This document shows, one piece after another, positions 8,953 to 16,863 of a stretch of DNA of 33,439 nucleotides. Each line of letters opens with the position of its first letter. The first letter of the stretch is position 1. This stretch comes from an uncultured Clostridia bacterium. Its GTDB lineage: Bacteria > Bacillota > Clostridia > UBA1212 > SIG427. A model generated the notes under the pieces. That model was not told where the DNA came from and did not search any database. It saw only the letters and a list, made by a program, of their open reading frames with translations. Made by a program: the position numbers and the translations under genes. The stretch spans positions 1 to 33,439 of the forward strand of contig CAMFNB010000014.1 in NCBI GenBank assembly GCA_945965275.1, given 5' to 3'.

Positions 8953-9019
8953 TGTAAAATGTATGTAAAATTTATATGTTTTACATAAATCTTACGACAA
9001 TACGGTTACAGCTTTTACA
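8953..9019. promoter_or_regulatory. Divergent control region with candidate Pho boxes
   Basis: On the minus strand, facing the symporter operon, TTTTACA occurs at 8970-8964 and again at 8959-8953, giving an 11-bp period with a 4-base spacer. On the plus strand, facing the small gene at 9058, TTTTACA at 8979-8985 is followed at the same period by TCTTACG (8990-8996), and another perfect TTTTACA stands at 9013-9019. Direct repeats with an 11-bp period are the known architecture of PhoB and PhoP sites. I could not assign a convincing -10 for either direction. Confidence 0.6.
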
Positions 9020-9057
9020 TTAAAACCTTATGCTCAATATACAGGAGGACAAATCAT

Positions 9058-9309
9058 ATGAAACGTTTATGGAATTACATTGACAAAAAAGATTGGAATG
9101 CGGAAGCAAAGTTTCATGTTGTAACCCTCATCCTCAGTATTACATCAGCGCTCGTCGGATTTGCATTATGGCAAATCATAAAGCCATGGGCATTATCCAC
9201 AATTGACTGGATGATTTGCTTCACATGCTATCCGGTGTTCTTTTCCTGGGTTGCTGCTTTTTATTATTACTGCAGCCACGATTTTCACGACGGCAAATCC
9301 GCAGATTAA
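9058..9309 (+). CDS. Small two-helix membrane protein of unknown function in the Pho locus
   Basis: 83 residues, not recognised. The ATG at 9058 is preceded by AGGAGG at 9043-9048, an excellent site, so I regard the gene as real although it is the only intact plus-strand gene in this region. The N-terminal 20 residues are charged (KRLWNYIDKKDWNAEAKF). Two hydrophobic stretches follow, about 22-43 and 50-69, then a short polar tail rich in His and Asp (CSHDFHDGKSAD). It is rich in tryptophan and tyrosine. It sits between the symporter operon and phoU, and its end overlaps the phoU stop by 4 bp tail to tail. Pho-box-like heptamers precede it, so expression under phosphate starvation is likely. 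It could modulate a transporter or the kinase, which is speculation. Confidence 0.75.
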   Translation: MKRLWNYIDKKDWNAEAKFHVVTLILSITSALVGFALWQIIKPWALSTIDWMICFTCYPVFFSWVAAFYYYCSHDFHDGKSAD

Positions 9310-9965
9310 TCATACTTATTTTTCTGAGGGTTCTCAGGTGAACAAGAAAAGATAACCCACTCTGCTATGTTTGTTGCATGATCTCCGATACGTTCTAAGT
9401 ACTTGCTTACCATGAGAAGGTCTGCAGCATACTCCGCATTGTTCGGATTATTTTGCATCATTTTTATCAGGTTCGCTTTCACTTCAGTAAACAAAGCATC
9501 CACCACATCATCGTGTTCTATCACTTCGCGTGCCTTTTCCATATCTCTTTCCACATAAGCCTGAACTGCAGAAAGCAGCATTACTATTGTTTCAGCAGAC
9601 ATTCTTCTGACCTGCTCCACATTAAGCATGAACGGGCTCTTGGACATTACGATTGTAAGTTCTGCAATATCAGCCGCATGGTCTCCGATACGTTCCATAT
9701 CAGTAACCATTTTCATGGCCGCTGTTACTGTTCTTAAATCCTTTGCTACCGGCTGCTGCTGAATCAGCAGCTGAAAGCAGATGTTTTCAATCAGTTTTTG
9801 TTCACGGTCAACCAATTCATCATCCTTCATTATCATTCTTGCTTTTACCGTATTCTGACTGAAAAAAGCATCAATGGTATCCTGAATGGCCTTCTGAATC
9901 ATATTGCCCATTGAAATCATTTCATTATTCAGCGTTCTAAGCTGTTCGTCAAATTTGATTCTCAT
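9306..9965 (-). CDS. phoU: Phosphate signalling complex protein PhoU
   Basis: 219 residues, normal length. The protein consists of two similar three-helix bundles. Each contains the characteristic metal-contacting segment, ERIGDHAADIAE in the first half and ERIGDHATNIAEW in the second. PhoU connects the Pst importer with the PhoR kinase and shuts down signalling when phosphate is plentiful. ATG at 9965 has AAAGGAG 6 bases upstream. It is the last gene of pstSCAB-phoU, 11 bp after pstB. The C-terminal domain of the nearby symporter is a second PhoU-like module in the same locus. Confidence 0.96.
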   Translation of the reverse strand: MRIKFDEQLRTLNNEMISMGNMIQKAIQDTIDAFFSQNTVKARMIMKDDELVDREQKLIENICFQLLIQQQPVAKDLRTVTAAMKMVTDMERIGDHAADIAELTIVMSKSPFMLNVEQVRRMSAETIVMLLSAVQAYVERDMEKAREVIEHDDVVDALFTEVKANLIKMMQNNPNNAEYAADLLMVSKYLERIGDHATNIAEWVIFSCSPENPQKNKYD

Positions 9966-9976
9966 TTGTTTCTCCT

Positions 9977-10738
9977 TTATCCGAATCTTCCGGTAATATA
10001 GTCTTCTGTTCTCTTGTCTTCGGGATATGAAAAAATACTTTTTGTGTCACCGAATTCAATCAATTCTCCCAGAAGGAAGAATGCAGTATCGTCTGCAATT
10101 CGCACAGCCTGCTGCATGTTATGTGTAACAGTCACCACTGTGTATTTCTTTTTGAGTTCTTCCATAAGGTCCTCGATTTTTGATGTTGAAATCGGGTCTA
10201 ATGCAGAAGTCGGCTCATCCATCAAAAGAACCTCAGGCTGGACAGCCAATGCTCTGGCAATGCATATTCTCTGTTGCTGTCCTCCTGACAATCCGAGAGC
10301 GGATTTTTTCAGTCGGTCTTTCACTTCTTCAAATATGGCCGCGCCGCGAAGACTCTCTTCAACTATTGCATCCAGTTTTTTCTTATCCTTTATTCCGTGA
10401 ACACGTGGACCGTATGCAATATTGTCGTATATGCTCATGGGAAACGGGTTCGGTTGCTGGAAAACCATTCCGACTTTTTTTCTCAACACTGTTGTGTCAA
10501 CTTCTTTTCCGTAAATGTCTTCTCCGTCAAGAAGGACCTCTCCCTCAATTCGAACATTTTCCACAAGATCATTCATCCTGTTTAATGTTTTCAAAAGAGT
10601 TGATTTACCGCAGCCCGAAGGTCCGATAAGCGCCGTTACCGCATTAGGACGAATTTCCATGTTTATTTCTTTCAGTGCATGGTTGTCTCCGTAATACAGA
10701 TTCAGATTTCGAATGCTCATTTTTGATTTATATTCCAT
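9977..10738 (-). CDS. pstB: Phosphate ABC transporter ATP-binding protein PstB
   Basis: 253 residues from the ATG at 10738, which has AAGAGG about 10 bases upstream; an in-frame upstream start at 10762 would overlap pstA and lacks a site. Walker A ([11 protein letters not shown]), the PstB-type Q-loop ([15 protein letters not shown]), signature ([15 protein letters not shown]), Walker B ([13 protein letters not shown]) and switch His (THNMQQ) are all present. It powers the PstA/PstC channel on the cytoplasmic side. The start is one base past the pstA stop, so the genes are tightly coupled. Confidence 0.97.
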   Translation of the reverse strand: MEYKSKMSIRNLNLYYGDNHALKEINMEIRPNAVTALIGPSGCGKSTLLKTLNRMNDLVENVRIEGEVLLDGEDIYGKEVDTTVLRKKVGMVFQQPNPFPMSIYDNIAYGPRVHGIKDKKKLDAIVEESLRGAAIFEEVKDRLKKSALGLSGGQQQRICIARALAVQPEVLLMDEPTSALDPISTSKIEDLMEELKKKYTVVTVTHNMQQAVRIADDTAFFLLGELIEFGDTKSIFSYPEDKRTEDYITGRFG

Positions 10739-10739
10739 T

Positions 10740-11618
10740 TTATTTTTTCCTCTTAACATCAAATTTTACTGCAAGTTTTTTTGTGCCTAAATTAATCAGG
10801 AAGACAAGTATGATTAACACAACTGCAATTCCGAAAGCAGTGTCAAAATCTCCTTCACTGGTTGCGGAAAGATATAACTGAAGTGTCATGGTTCCTCCTG
10901 ACTGAAAAATCTTAGGGAATAAGGCCGCGAAAGTCTTCGGCAATGCCTTCGCACTTCCTGCGGTAAAGAGCAAAGCTGCTGATTCTCCGACAATTCTTCC
11001 TACGGCCAGAATCACACCCGTGATTATTCCTGATATAGACGACGGTAAAAGAATCGTACGAATCGTATGCCATTTGCCGGCTCCCAGTCCGACTGCTCCG
11101 TGTCTGTAGCTGTCAGGTACTGTTTTGAGTGCTTCCTGTGTATTCCTTGTTATAAGCGGGAGCACCATCAGAATTAATGTAAGTGATCCGGTCATTAATG
11201 AATAGCCAAGACCAAGTGTTTGTCCGAAAAACATCATTCCGAAAAGGCCGAATATTACAGAAGGAATTCCGGATAATGTTTCAGTTGCAAACTCCACTGC
11301 GTTTACAAGTTTTCCCGGCTTGGCATATTCATTAAGATAAATTGCTGCGCCCACTCCCAGCGGTGTTGCAATAATCATGGTAATAAAGACTATCATTATC
11401 GTGTTCACTATATTTCCGGCAATGCCCACGGTTCCCTTTCTGACTGATGTCACCGTAGTCAGGAATTCCGGCGTTACACTTTTTATTCCCCGCACGAAAA
11501 CATAAATTATTATTCCCGCAAGAAGTATTACGGATAAAGACGCACACAGGTATATGAGAAAATACATGAACTTGTCTGCCGGTCTTTTTTTAATGCGTGA
11601 CAGTTTTTTCTCATTCAT
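10740..11618 (-). CDS. pstA: Phosphate ABC transporter permease PstA
   Basis: 292 residues from the ATG at 11618. This start is preferred over a GTG at 11627, because AAAGGGA is about 10 bases from the ATG but only about 2 from the GTG. About six hydrophobic helices are visible, with a positively charged N-terminus and the PstA-type cytoplasmic coupling loop ([19 protein letters not shown]). It forms half of the membrane channel. It overlaps pstC by 8 bp. Confidence 0.95.
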   Translation of the reverse strand: MNEKKLSRIKKRPADKFMYFLIYLCASLSVILLAGIIIYVFVRGIKSVTPEFLTTVTSVRKGTVGIAGNIVNTIMIVFITMIIATPLGVGAAIYLNEYAKPGKLVNAVEFATETLSGIPSVIFGLFGMMFFGQTLGLGYSLMTGSLTLILMVLPLITRNTQEALKTVPDSYRHGAVGLGAGKWHTIRTILLPSSISGIITGVILAVGRIVGESAALLFTAGSAKALPKTFAALFPKIFQSGGTMTLQLYLSATSEGDFDTAFGIAVVLIILVFLINLGTKKLAVKFDVKRKK

Positions 11619-12516
11619 TTTTCTCACGTCCCTTTCGTATTCTCTGCAGCATCAGATTAATAATCATAATGAAAACATAAAGAACAAGTCCTACTGTAAA
11701 AAGCACCTGTCTGTGTGTTCCCTCCGCGTAACCCATTTCACTTACAATCTGTGTTGTAAGAAAACGAACAGAATTAAACGGAAGCGGAATATTCACTGCT
11801 CCGCCTGCCACCATGTTTATGGCCATTGCCTCTCCGAGCGCTCGTCCGATTCCGAGCGCAACGCCTGTCATGATTCCTGACTTCGCGGCTGGAATCGTAA
11901 CCTTAAATATTGTTTGAATTTTACTTGCACCCAGAGCAAGAGATGCTGCTCTGAGATCCTTTGATACCGCACGTATCGATGATGCACTTACATTAACCAC
12001 AGTCGGCAGAATCATTATCGCAAGTATCAGTATCGCCGAAAGCATATTTGATCCGCCTGTAAAACGATGTGTTTCAGACCCCGCAAAAATCAGTTTTTCA
12101 AGCTTGTACATTGCAGGATTCAAAATCATAAGTCCCAGAAGTCCGTATATTACCGACGGAATTGCTGCAAGCAATTCAATGGCAGGCTGTACTACTGATG
12201 CAAGTTTTCGATTTGCCACTTCTGTCAGGAAAACAGCAGTGAGAAGCGCAATCGGCACACCTATTAAAATGCAGGCTCCTGTTCCGATGACAGAAGAAAG
12301 AATTATATACACAATACCATAGGACGGTTCCGCTGCGGTCGGCTGCCATAATGTTCCGAATAAAAGTTCAGACACTCCGACATTTTTGAATGCCGGAGTG
12401 CCTTTTGCAATCATATAGATTGTTATGGAACAAACTGCAAGTATTGCAACTGCGGCACATATCGCGAACACATATTTTGCTGCGGATTCTCCGATATGTT
12501 TTTTAGGTTTGTTCAT
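11611..12516 (-). CDS. pstC: Phosphate ABC transporter permease PstC
   Basis: 301 residues with about six transmembrane helices. It carries the coupling-loop sequence LRAASLALGASKIQTIFKV and the GIGRALGEAMA segment typical of PstC. It pairs with PstA to form the phosphate channel in the cytoplasmic membrane. The start ATG lies 18 bp after the pstS stop; a purine-rich AGAGGCAGG precedes it. Its stop overlaps the start of pstA. Confidence 0.95.
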   Translation of the reverse strand: MNKPKKHIGESAAKYVFAICAAVAILAVCSITIYMIAKGTPAFKNVGVSELLFGTLWQPTAAEPSYGIVYIILSSVIGTGACILIGVPIALLTAVFLTEVANRKLASVVQPAIELLAAIPSVIYGLLGLMILNPAMYKLEKLIFAGSETHRFTGGSNMLSAILILAIMILPTVVNVSASSIRAVSKDLRAASLALGASKIQTIFKVTIPAAKSGIMTGVALGIGRALGEAMAINMVAGGAVNIPLPFNSVRFLTTQIVSEMGYAEGTHRQVLFTVGLVLYVFIMIINLMLQRIRKGREKNE

Positions 12517-12534
12517 AGCTTACCTGCCTCTGTT

Positions 12535-13389
12535 TTACTGTGGAAGAATTAATCCCAAATCAGAGATTATGCTTTTACCTTCGTCTGATGAAATGAATTC
12601 GAACCATGTTTTTACAAGTTCATTCTGTTCAGACACTTCACCCATTGTTGCCATTACAAACGGTCTTGAGAGAAGATACTTTCCGGCAAGAATGCTTTCT
12701 TCTAAAGCCGGTACACCGTTAAGTGATACGGCATTAACAGTATCGTCAACTACATCAAGAGAAACATATCCGATTGCACCCGGGGTTGATGCAACCTTTG
12801 CAAGAACTGCACCTGTTGAATCAAGTTCCTGAGCATATTGGCATGCATCCTCAATCTTAAGCAATTCTTCAAAAGCACTTCTTGTACCGGAGCCTGCTTC
12901 ACGTCCGATAACAACGATTGCTTCATCATTTCCGCCGAGTTCTTTCCAGTTTGAAATCTCTCCTGTGTATATTGCTGCAAGCTGTTCTGTTGTTAAATCC
13001 TTTGTTGCGTTTTCTTTGTCAGTGATTACTGCAATACCGTCAATTGCAACAACATTTTCTGTTACGCCCTTCTCTTTTTCTCCATCCTTAAGCTCACGTG
13101 ATGCATTTCCGATATCGATACTTCCCTGAGTGAGTGACTCGATTCCTGCGCTTGATCCTGTATACTCAGTTGTTACTGTTACATCCGGATATGCTTCCAT
13201 AAAGCTTTCGCTCATTGCTTCACAAAGCTTTTCCATAGAAGTGGAGCCTGCAAGAGAAATTTTGCCTGATAATTTTGTTGTTTCTTCTGTTTTTCCTTCT
13301 TCTGTTGCACTACCGCAACCTGTTGCAATGCCAGCTGTCATAAGTACTGCCATTCCCACAGCCACTGCTTTCATAATAAATCTTTTCAT
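12535..13389 (-). CDS. pstS: Phosphate-binding lipoprotein PstS
   Basis: 284 residues from the ATG at 13389; the longer frame from 13410 would read through its own AGGAGG. A signal peptide ends in a lipobox-like sequence (GIATGC), so the mature protein should be lipid-anchored outside the membrane at this cysteine. Typical phosphate-contact segments are seen: LAGSTSME, YTGSSAGIE and REAGSGTRSAFEE. It captures phosphate and delivers it to PstC/PstA. It is the first gene of the operon, with a Pho-box-like repeat and promoter upstream and a possible leader hairpin touching its ribosome site. Confidence 0.96.
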   Translation of the reverse strand: MKRFIMKAVAVGMAVLMTAGIATGCGSATEEGKTEETTKLSGKISLAGSTSMEKLCEAMSESFMEAYPDVTVTTEYTGSSAGIESLTQGSIDIGNASRELKDGEKEKGVTENVVAIDGIAVITDKENATKDLTTEQLAAIYTGEISNWKELGGNDEAIVVIGREAGSGTRSAFEELLKIEDACQYAQELDSTGAVLAKVASTPGAIGYVSLDVVDDTVNAVSLNGVPALEESILAGKYLLSRPFVMATMGEVSEQNELVKTWFEFISSDEGKSIISDLGLILPQ

Positions 13390-13399
13390 ATTTAACCTC

Positions 13400-13437
13400 C
13401 TGTGATTCATTAACTTGTTGATCTCTGATGATCACAG
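13400..13437 (-). promoter_or_regulatory. Leader hairpin overlapping the pstS ribosome binding site
   Basis: In the pstS leader CTGTGAT (13437-13431) can pair with ATCACAG (13406-13400) across a 24-base loop. The downstream arm runs directly into the AGGAGG of pstS, so this 7-bp stem would partly mask the site. Loop length makes it weak, and no functional claim is made. Confidence 0.35.
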
Positions 13438-13441
13438 TGAG

Positions 13442-13497
13442 ATTGTATTTTCGGTGTGTAAATTTCAAAACCCGAATGAGGTAAAAAGAAAGTAAAA
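13442..13497 (-). promoter_or_regulatory. pstS promoter region with a Pho-box-like direct repeat
   Basis: On the minus strand TTTTACT (13497-13491) and TTTTACC (13486-13480) are separated by 4 bases, an 11-bp period. The same layout is found before the symporter operon. Downstream, TACAAT (13447-13442) is a likely -10; TTGAAA (13468-13463) is a weak -35 with a 15-bp spacer, as is common for activator-dependent promoters. Confidence 0.6.
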
Positions 13498-13500
13498 CTT

Positions 13501-13530
13501 AAACAAAAAAGACAGGATTTGAATCCTGTC
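13501..13530 (-). terminator. Rho-independent terminator after the acyltransferase gene
   Basis: On the minus strand GACAGGAT and ATCCTGTC form a perfect 8-bp stem with a 4-base loop (13530-13511), followed by TTTTTTGTTT. It insulates the pst promoter that starts just below. Confidence 0.92.
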
Positions 13531-13538
13531 CGTAAGTC

Positions 13539-14051
13539 TTATTTGTTATATTTTTCTATGAGATATTTTTTCTTTTCTTCAAATGAAAGATGTTTTGTAT
13601 AATCAAAATCTCCTTTGTGCTGCTCTTCATAATCCTGTATTGTTTTTATTACCCTTGCCGGTACACCTACCACAATTGAATTGTCCGGAATGTCTTTTGT
13701 AACAACGGCCCTGCATCCTATGATGCAATTGTCACCGATTGTAACCCCCGGCATGATTACCGCATCAGTACCGATATGGCAGTTGTTTCCGATTTTGATT
13801 TTTCCGAAGAGATCAGCGTTTTTGAATTTTTCGTCCAAACCTCTGAGAACCCAGGTTCCGCCGTCATGAGTAATGAAACTCACTCCGCGGTTGACCCTTA
13901 CATGATCCCCGATTGTAATAAGAAAAGGCTCAGAACCCAAATCAGCGGTGCCGTGAATATAGCAACCGGTACCGATTTTAGCTCCGTTCTTTTTCCAGAA
14001 TTTAATCGGATTATTTCTCAATATGATAGCTTTTAAAATACCTTTAATCAT
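13539..14051 (-). CDS. Left-handed beta-helix acyltransferase (CatB/WbbJ-like)
   Basis: 170 residues from the ATG at 14051, preceded by GGGGGAG; the frame extends upstream to 14099 but without a ribosome site. Hexapeptide repeats give a left-handed beta-helix, for example IGTGCYIHGTADLG, IGNNCHIGTDAVIMPGVTIG and DNCIIGCRAVVTKDIPDN, ending with VVGVPARVIKTI. His in FITHDGG is a likely catalytic base. Such enzymes transfer acetyl groups from acetyl-CoA to sugars, amino acids or drugs. The neighbours do not show the substrate. It is monocistronic, with its own promoter and a terminator. Confidence 0.85.
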   Translation of the reverse strand: MIKGILKAIILRNNPIKFWKKNGAKIGTGCYIHGTADLGSEPFLITIGDHVRVNRGVSFITHDGGTWVLRGLDEKFKNADLFGKIKIGNNCHIGTDAVIMPGVTIGDNCIIGCRAVVTKDIPDNSIVVGVPARVIKTIQDYEEQHKGDFDYTKHLSFEEKKKYLIEKYNK

Positions 14052-14105
14052 GTTTCTCCCCCATATTCGCCTTCCCGTATATTCGAAAAACATCAGCAAA
14101 AAATA

Positions 14106-14134
14106 ATTTTATCATTGTTTTTAAACCTTCGCAA
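14106..14134 (-). promoter_or_regulatory. Predicted promoter of the acyltransferase gene
   Basis: On the minus strand TTGCGA (14134-14129), a 17-bp spacer and TAAAAT (14111-14106) are found about 55 bp before the acyltransferase start. Confidence 0.55.
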
Positions 14135-14150
14135 ATATTGAATATTTTCT

Positions 14151-14879
14151 TTAATTATCGAAATCTTTTGTATACTCTCTGACCGAACGGGTCATTTCTT
14201 TTGAAAAATCCGAGTTGTATTTTCTGTTGCAGAATGCCCTCATGAAATCTTCATAAGAGCGTGCCTGTGCCTTGTATGCAAAAAGTTTTTCTCTGTATTC
14301 GCTGTTCATTTCCGGATAAGCGTTTTCGGACACAATGACATCCATAGGTGCCCTTTCCGGTTTTTGTCTTTTTTTCTGTGATTCTGTGGGATAACCGAAT
14401 ACAAGCATTGCTGCCGGGAAAACGTACTCAGGAAGCTTAAGAAGCTTTCTCTGCTCTTCACAGTTTTCCATTATGTCTCCGATATAGCAGCTTCCGATAC
14501 CGAGGCTTTCAGCAGCTACAACTGAATTCTGTGCTGCAATATTTGCATCGGATATTGCAAGGAACAAATCTCCGAGTCCCGGATTGCGCGGCTCACAGCC
14601 TGTGTCAAGGAAAGCGTCATACCATTTTTTACAGTCTGCACAAAAAACAAGAACCATTTTACCGCTTCCTATAAAGGGCTGATGATCACATGTATCAATC
14701 AGGGCATCTTTGATTTTCTGATCCGTCACATCAATTATTGTATAAAGTTGCTGGCATCCGGCTGTGGGTGCCTCTGCTGCCGCACGAAGAATGCACGCCT
14801 TATCCTCTGCGGAAATCTCCCTGTCAGTGAATTCTCTTACGGATTTTCTGTTATACAAAGAATCAAGTATTTCGTTCAT
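14151..14879 (-). CDS. Nitroreductase-family FMN-dependent oxidoreductase
   Basis: 242 residues from the ATG at 14879. The N-terminal NRKSVREFTDREIS segment is the FMN-contacting RxSxRxF motif of the family. SDANIAAQNSVVAAESLGIGSCYIG and AMLVFGYPTE are also typical. It should be a cytoplasmic homodimer that reduces nitro compounds, quinones or flavins with NAD(P)H. It starts 2 bp after the stop of the unknown anchored protein and is last in the pepP-containing run. The native substrate is unknown. Confidence 0.92.
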   Translation of the reverse strand: MNEILDSLYNRKSVREFTDREISAEDKACILRAAAEAPTAGCQQLYTIIDVTDQKIKDALIDTCDHQPFIGSGKMVLVFCADCKKWYDAFLDTGCEPRNPGLGDLFLAISDANIAAQNSVVAAESLGIGSCYIGDIMENCEEQRKLLKLPEYVFPAAMLVFGYPTESQKKRQKPERAPMDVIVSENAYPEMNSEYREKLFAYKAQARSYEDFMRAFCNRKYNSDFSKEMTRSVREYTKDFDN

Positions 14880-14881
14880 GA

Positions 14882-15298
14882 TCAACCTGCATATTTTTTA
14901 TACAAATTATTGATTGTTTCCCACTCGTCATCATTTAACGTGATATATGTGGATTGATTATAAACCAGGATGTTGCTCGTACCGTCTTTTGCAAGGCAGA
15001 ACATTTCTTCGCCGTCCACTCCGTCAAGAACAAACGACTTGTTCATATCATACGAAGAAGTGTCCGTGCATCTTGTTGTTTCTTTTCCGTCTAAAATTGC
15101 AAACAGCCTGTCTGCATCATCGGAAGTAAGTTCCTTTTGAGTATTTTCATTGGTTTCCGTGTTGAGACTGATTGCGCCTGCAAAAACGTAGCCGTCAGTG
15201 CTTACCTTGGGATTTCCCAGGGCTACGAAAAGAATTATTCCTATTACTATAACTGCCGCAGCTGCAATTATACAGCCTATTACTGTCTTTCTGTTCAT
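14882..15298 (-). CDS. Membrane-anchored protein of unknown function
   Basis: 138 residues, not recognised. One hydrophobic helix at about residues 6-28 near the N-terminus, preceded by Arg and Lys, should anchor the protein with about 110 residues outside the cell. The outer part is acidic and contains two cysteines (TTRCTD and EMFCLAKDG) that could form a disulphide. The segment GTSNILVYNQSTYITL looks beta-rich. The ATG overlaps the aminopeptidase stop as ATGA, so the two are translationally coupled, and the nitroreductase follows after 2 bp. Confidence 0.8.
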   Translation of the reverse strand: MNRKTVIGCIIAAAAVIVIGIILFVALGNPKVSTDGYVFAGAISLNTETNENTQKELTSDDADRLFAILDGKETTRCTDTSSYDMNKSFVLDGVDGEEMFCLAKDGTSNILVYNQSTYITLNDDEWETINNLYKKYAG

Positions 15299-16359
15299 TT
15301 GCTCTTTCCTGTGATGATTTCAAGTCCGCTGTCTGTAACAACACCGAGGTCTTCGATTCTTACGCCGCCCAGGCCTTCAACATAGATGCCGGGTTCAATT
15401 GAGAATACCATACCTTTTGTAAGCGGAATCGTACCGCGTTTGTTTACATTGGGAAGCTCGTGAATTTCAACTCCCACACCGTGTCCCAGACCGTGTCCGA
15501 ACTCTTTTCCGTATCCCGCCTTTGTTATAACATCACGGGCGATTTTATCAACTTCAATTCCTGTCATTCCCGGCTTGAATTTTGCAATTGCCTGGTCATG
15601 GGCTTCTTCAACGATTTTGTAAATTTCAACAAGCTGCTTGTTTCTTCTGCCCGGAGCAAAAGGTGTTCTTGTCTGGTCAGAGCAGTATCCCTGATAAAGT
15701 GCACCAAAGTCGATTGTTACAGGTTCACCTGCCTTGATAACTCTTTCTGATGCAGCACCGTGAGGCATTGCGCTTCTCGGTCCTGATGCAAGAATCGTAT
15801 CAAAAGAAACCTTTGAAGCTCCTCTTTTTCTCATCTCAAGTTCAAGCTGTGCCGCAACATCAACTTCTCTGTTTCCGGCCTTTACAAGAGGAAGAATTGC
15901 TTCGTATGACTGCCATGCGCAAACACAGGCCTTCTTTATGATTTCGATTTCGTCTTCATCCTTAATCATTCTCATCATTGTGAGAGTGTTGCCCATCGAA
16001 GAGAATTTAACACCTTCAAAAGCTTTTTTGAAGTTCTGATACTGCGCAAATGAAAGTGCTTCATCCTGAACACCCATTTTCTTTATGCCGAGTGTTGCAA
16101 CAAGTTTTGAAACCTTGTCGAGCTTCGGTCCGCCGAAAAGCTTGAGTGTATATTCAGGGCACTGTTCCTTTGCCTGAACCGTGTATCTTGAGTCAGTAAT
16201 GATAAATGCTTTTTTCTCAGTGATGATTAAGTATCCGTCACCGTCCATGCCCGTAAAACCGGACAAATAGAAAACATCATACGGATTTGTGATCAATGCT
16301 GAATCAATTTTAAGTTCTTTGAATTTGCTTCTGAATGCGTCAATTCTTATCTGTGACAT
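15295..16359 (-). CDS. M24B-family Xaa-Pro aminopeptidase
   Basis: 354 residues. The N-terminal creatinase-like domain (about 1-130) precedes the pita-bread catalytic domain. The metal ligands can be read in order: Asp in TIDFGALYQGYCSDQT (two ligands), His in FGHGLGHGVGVEIHE, Glu in SIEPGIYVEG and Glu in VRIEDLG. It should remove N-terminal residues preceding proline from peptides in the cytoplasm. ATG at 16359 has AAGGAG 8 bases upstream. It overlaps the YqeG-family gene by 20 bp. Confidence 0.95.
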   Translation of the reverse strand: MSQIRIDAFRSKFKELKIDSALITNPYDVFYLSGFTGMDGDGYLIITEKKAFIITDSRYTVQAKEQCPEYTLKLFGGPKLDKVSKLVATLGIKKMGVQDEALSFAQYQNFKKAFEGVKFSSMGNTLTMMRMIKDEDEIEIIKKACVCAWQSYEAILPLVKAGNREVDVAAQLELEMRKRGASKVSFDTILASGPRSAMPHGAASERVIKAGEPVTIDFGALYQGYCSDQTRTPFAPGRRNKQLVEIYKIVEEAHDQAIAKFKPGMTGIEVDKIARDVITKAGYGKEFGHGLGHGVGVEIHELPNVNKRGTIPLTKGMVFSIEPGIYVEGLGGVRIEDLGVVTDSGLEIITGKSK

Positions 16360-16849
16360 TGTAATTTCTCCTTAAAAACGGTTTTTCCAAAAATCTTTTA
16401 AAAGCCACGAAAGGCGGCTCTATTTCCTGATTAATCGGCTTTACCAGAATCGTATAAGCACCGAATATATTTCCCCCGAGAATATCAGTATAAAGCTGAT
16501 CTCCCACCATGGCAACTTCATTTGGTCTCAGGCCGAACTTTTTACAGATTTGTTTAAATCCTTTGGAGAGAGGTTTTCCCGCTTTCCATACTCTGTCCGG
16601 TAAAATGTCTCCGCAGAACATTTCCGTTCTTTCCCGCTTGGCATTGGAGACAACACCAACCTTAAAGCCCTTTTCCCTTAACTGATTTATGAAATCTCTT
16701 GTTTCGGGAAGCGGTTCCGGGGCACTGTATTCTTCAAGCGTATTGTCTATGTCGAAAAATATTCCCCTGATTCCCATGTTATAAAGCTTATCGAAATCAA
16801 TATCAAATTTTGAATTAAAGAAGGCCTTGGCCGTCATGGAAAAAGACAT
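16340..16849 (-). CDS. YqeG-family HAD phosphatase
   Basis: 169 residues from the ATG at 16849, which has AAAGGAG 6 bases upstream. HAD motifs are present: FFDIDNTLEEY (nucleophile Asp and acid-base Asp), VVSNA, the Lys in KAGKPLSKGF, and VGDQLYTDI. The family (TIGR01668, YqeG) is a phosphatase of the phosphatidylglycerophosphate type or a related small-molecule phosphatase; its substrate in Firmicutes is uncertain. It follows shikimate kinase closely and overlaps the aminopeptidase start. Confidence 0.9.
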   Translation of the reverse strand: MSFSMTAKAFFNSKFDIDFDKLYNMGIRGIFFDIDNTLEEYSAPEPLPETRDFINQLREKGFKVGVVSNAKRERTEMFCGDILPDRVWKAGKPLSKGFKQICKKFGLRPNEVAMVGDQLYTDILGGNIFGAYTILVKPINQEIEPPFVAFKRFLEKPFLRRNYNVTDKN

Positions 16850-16863
16850 ATTGTCTCCTTTTC

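Noticed and set aside
10180-10629. Long plus-strand frame opposite pstB
   Set aside because: It is a shadow of pstB, without a ribosome site or sensible protein features; similar plus-strand frames opposite topA, comM and hydA were dropped for the same reason.
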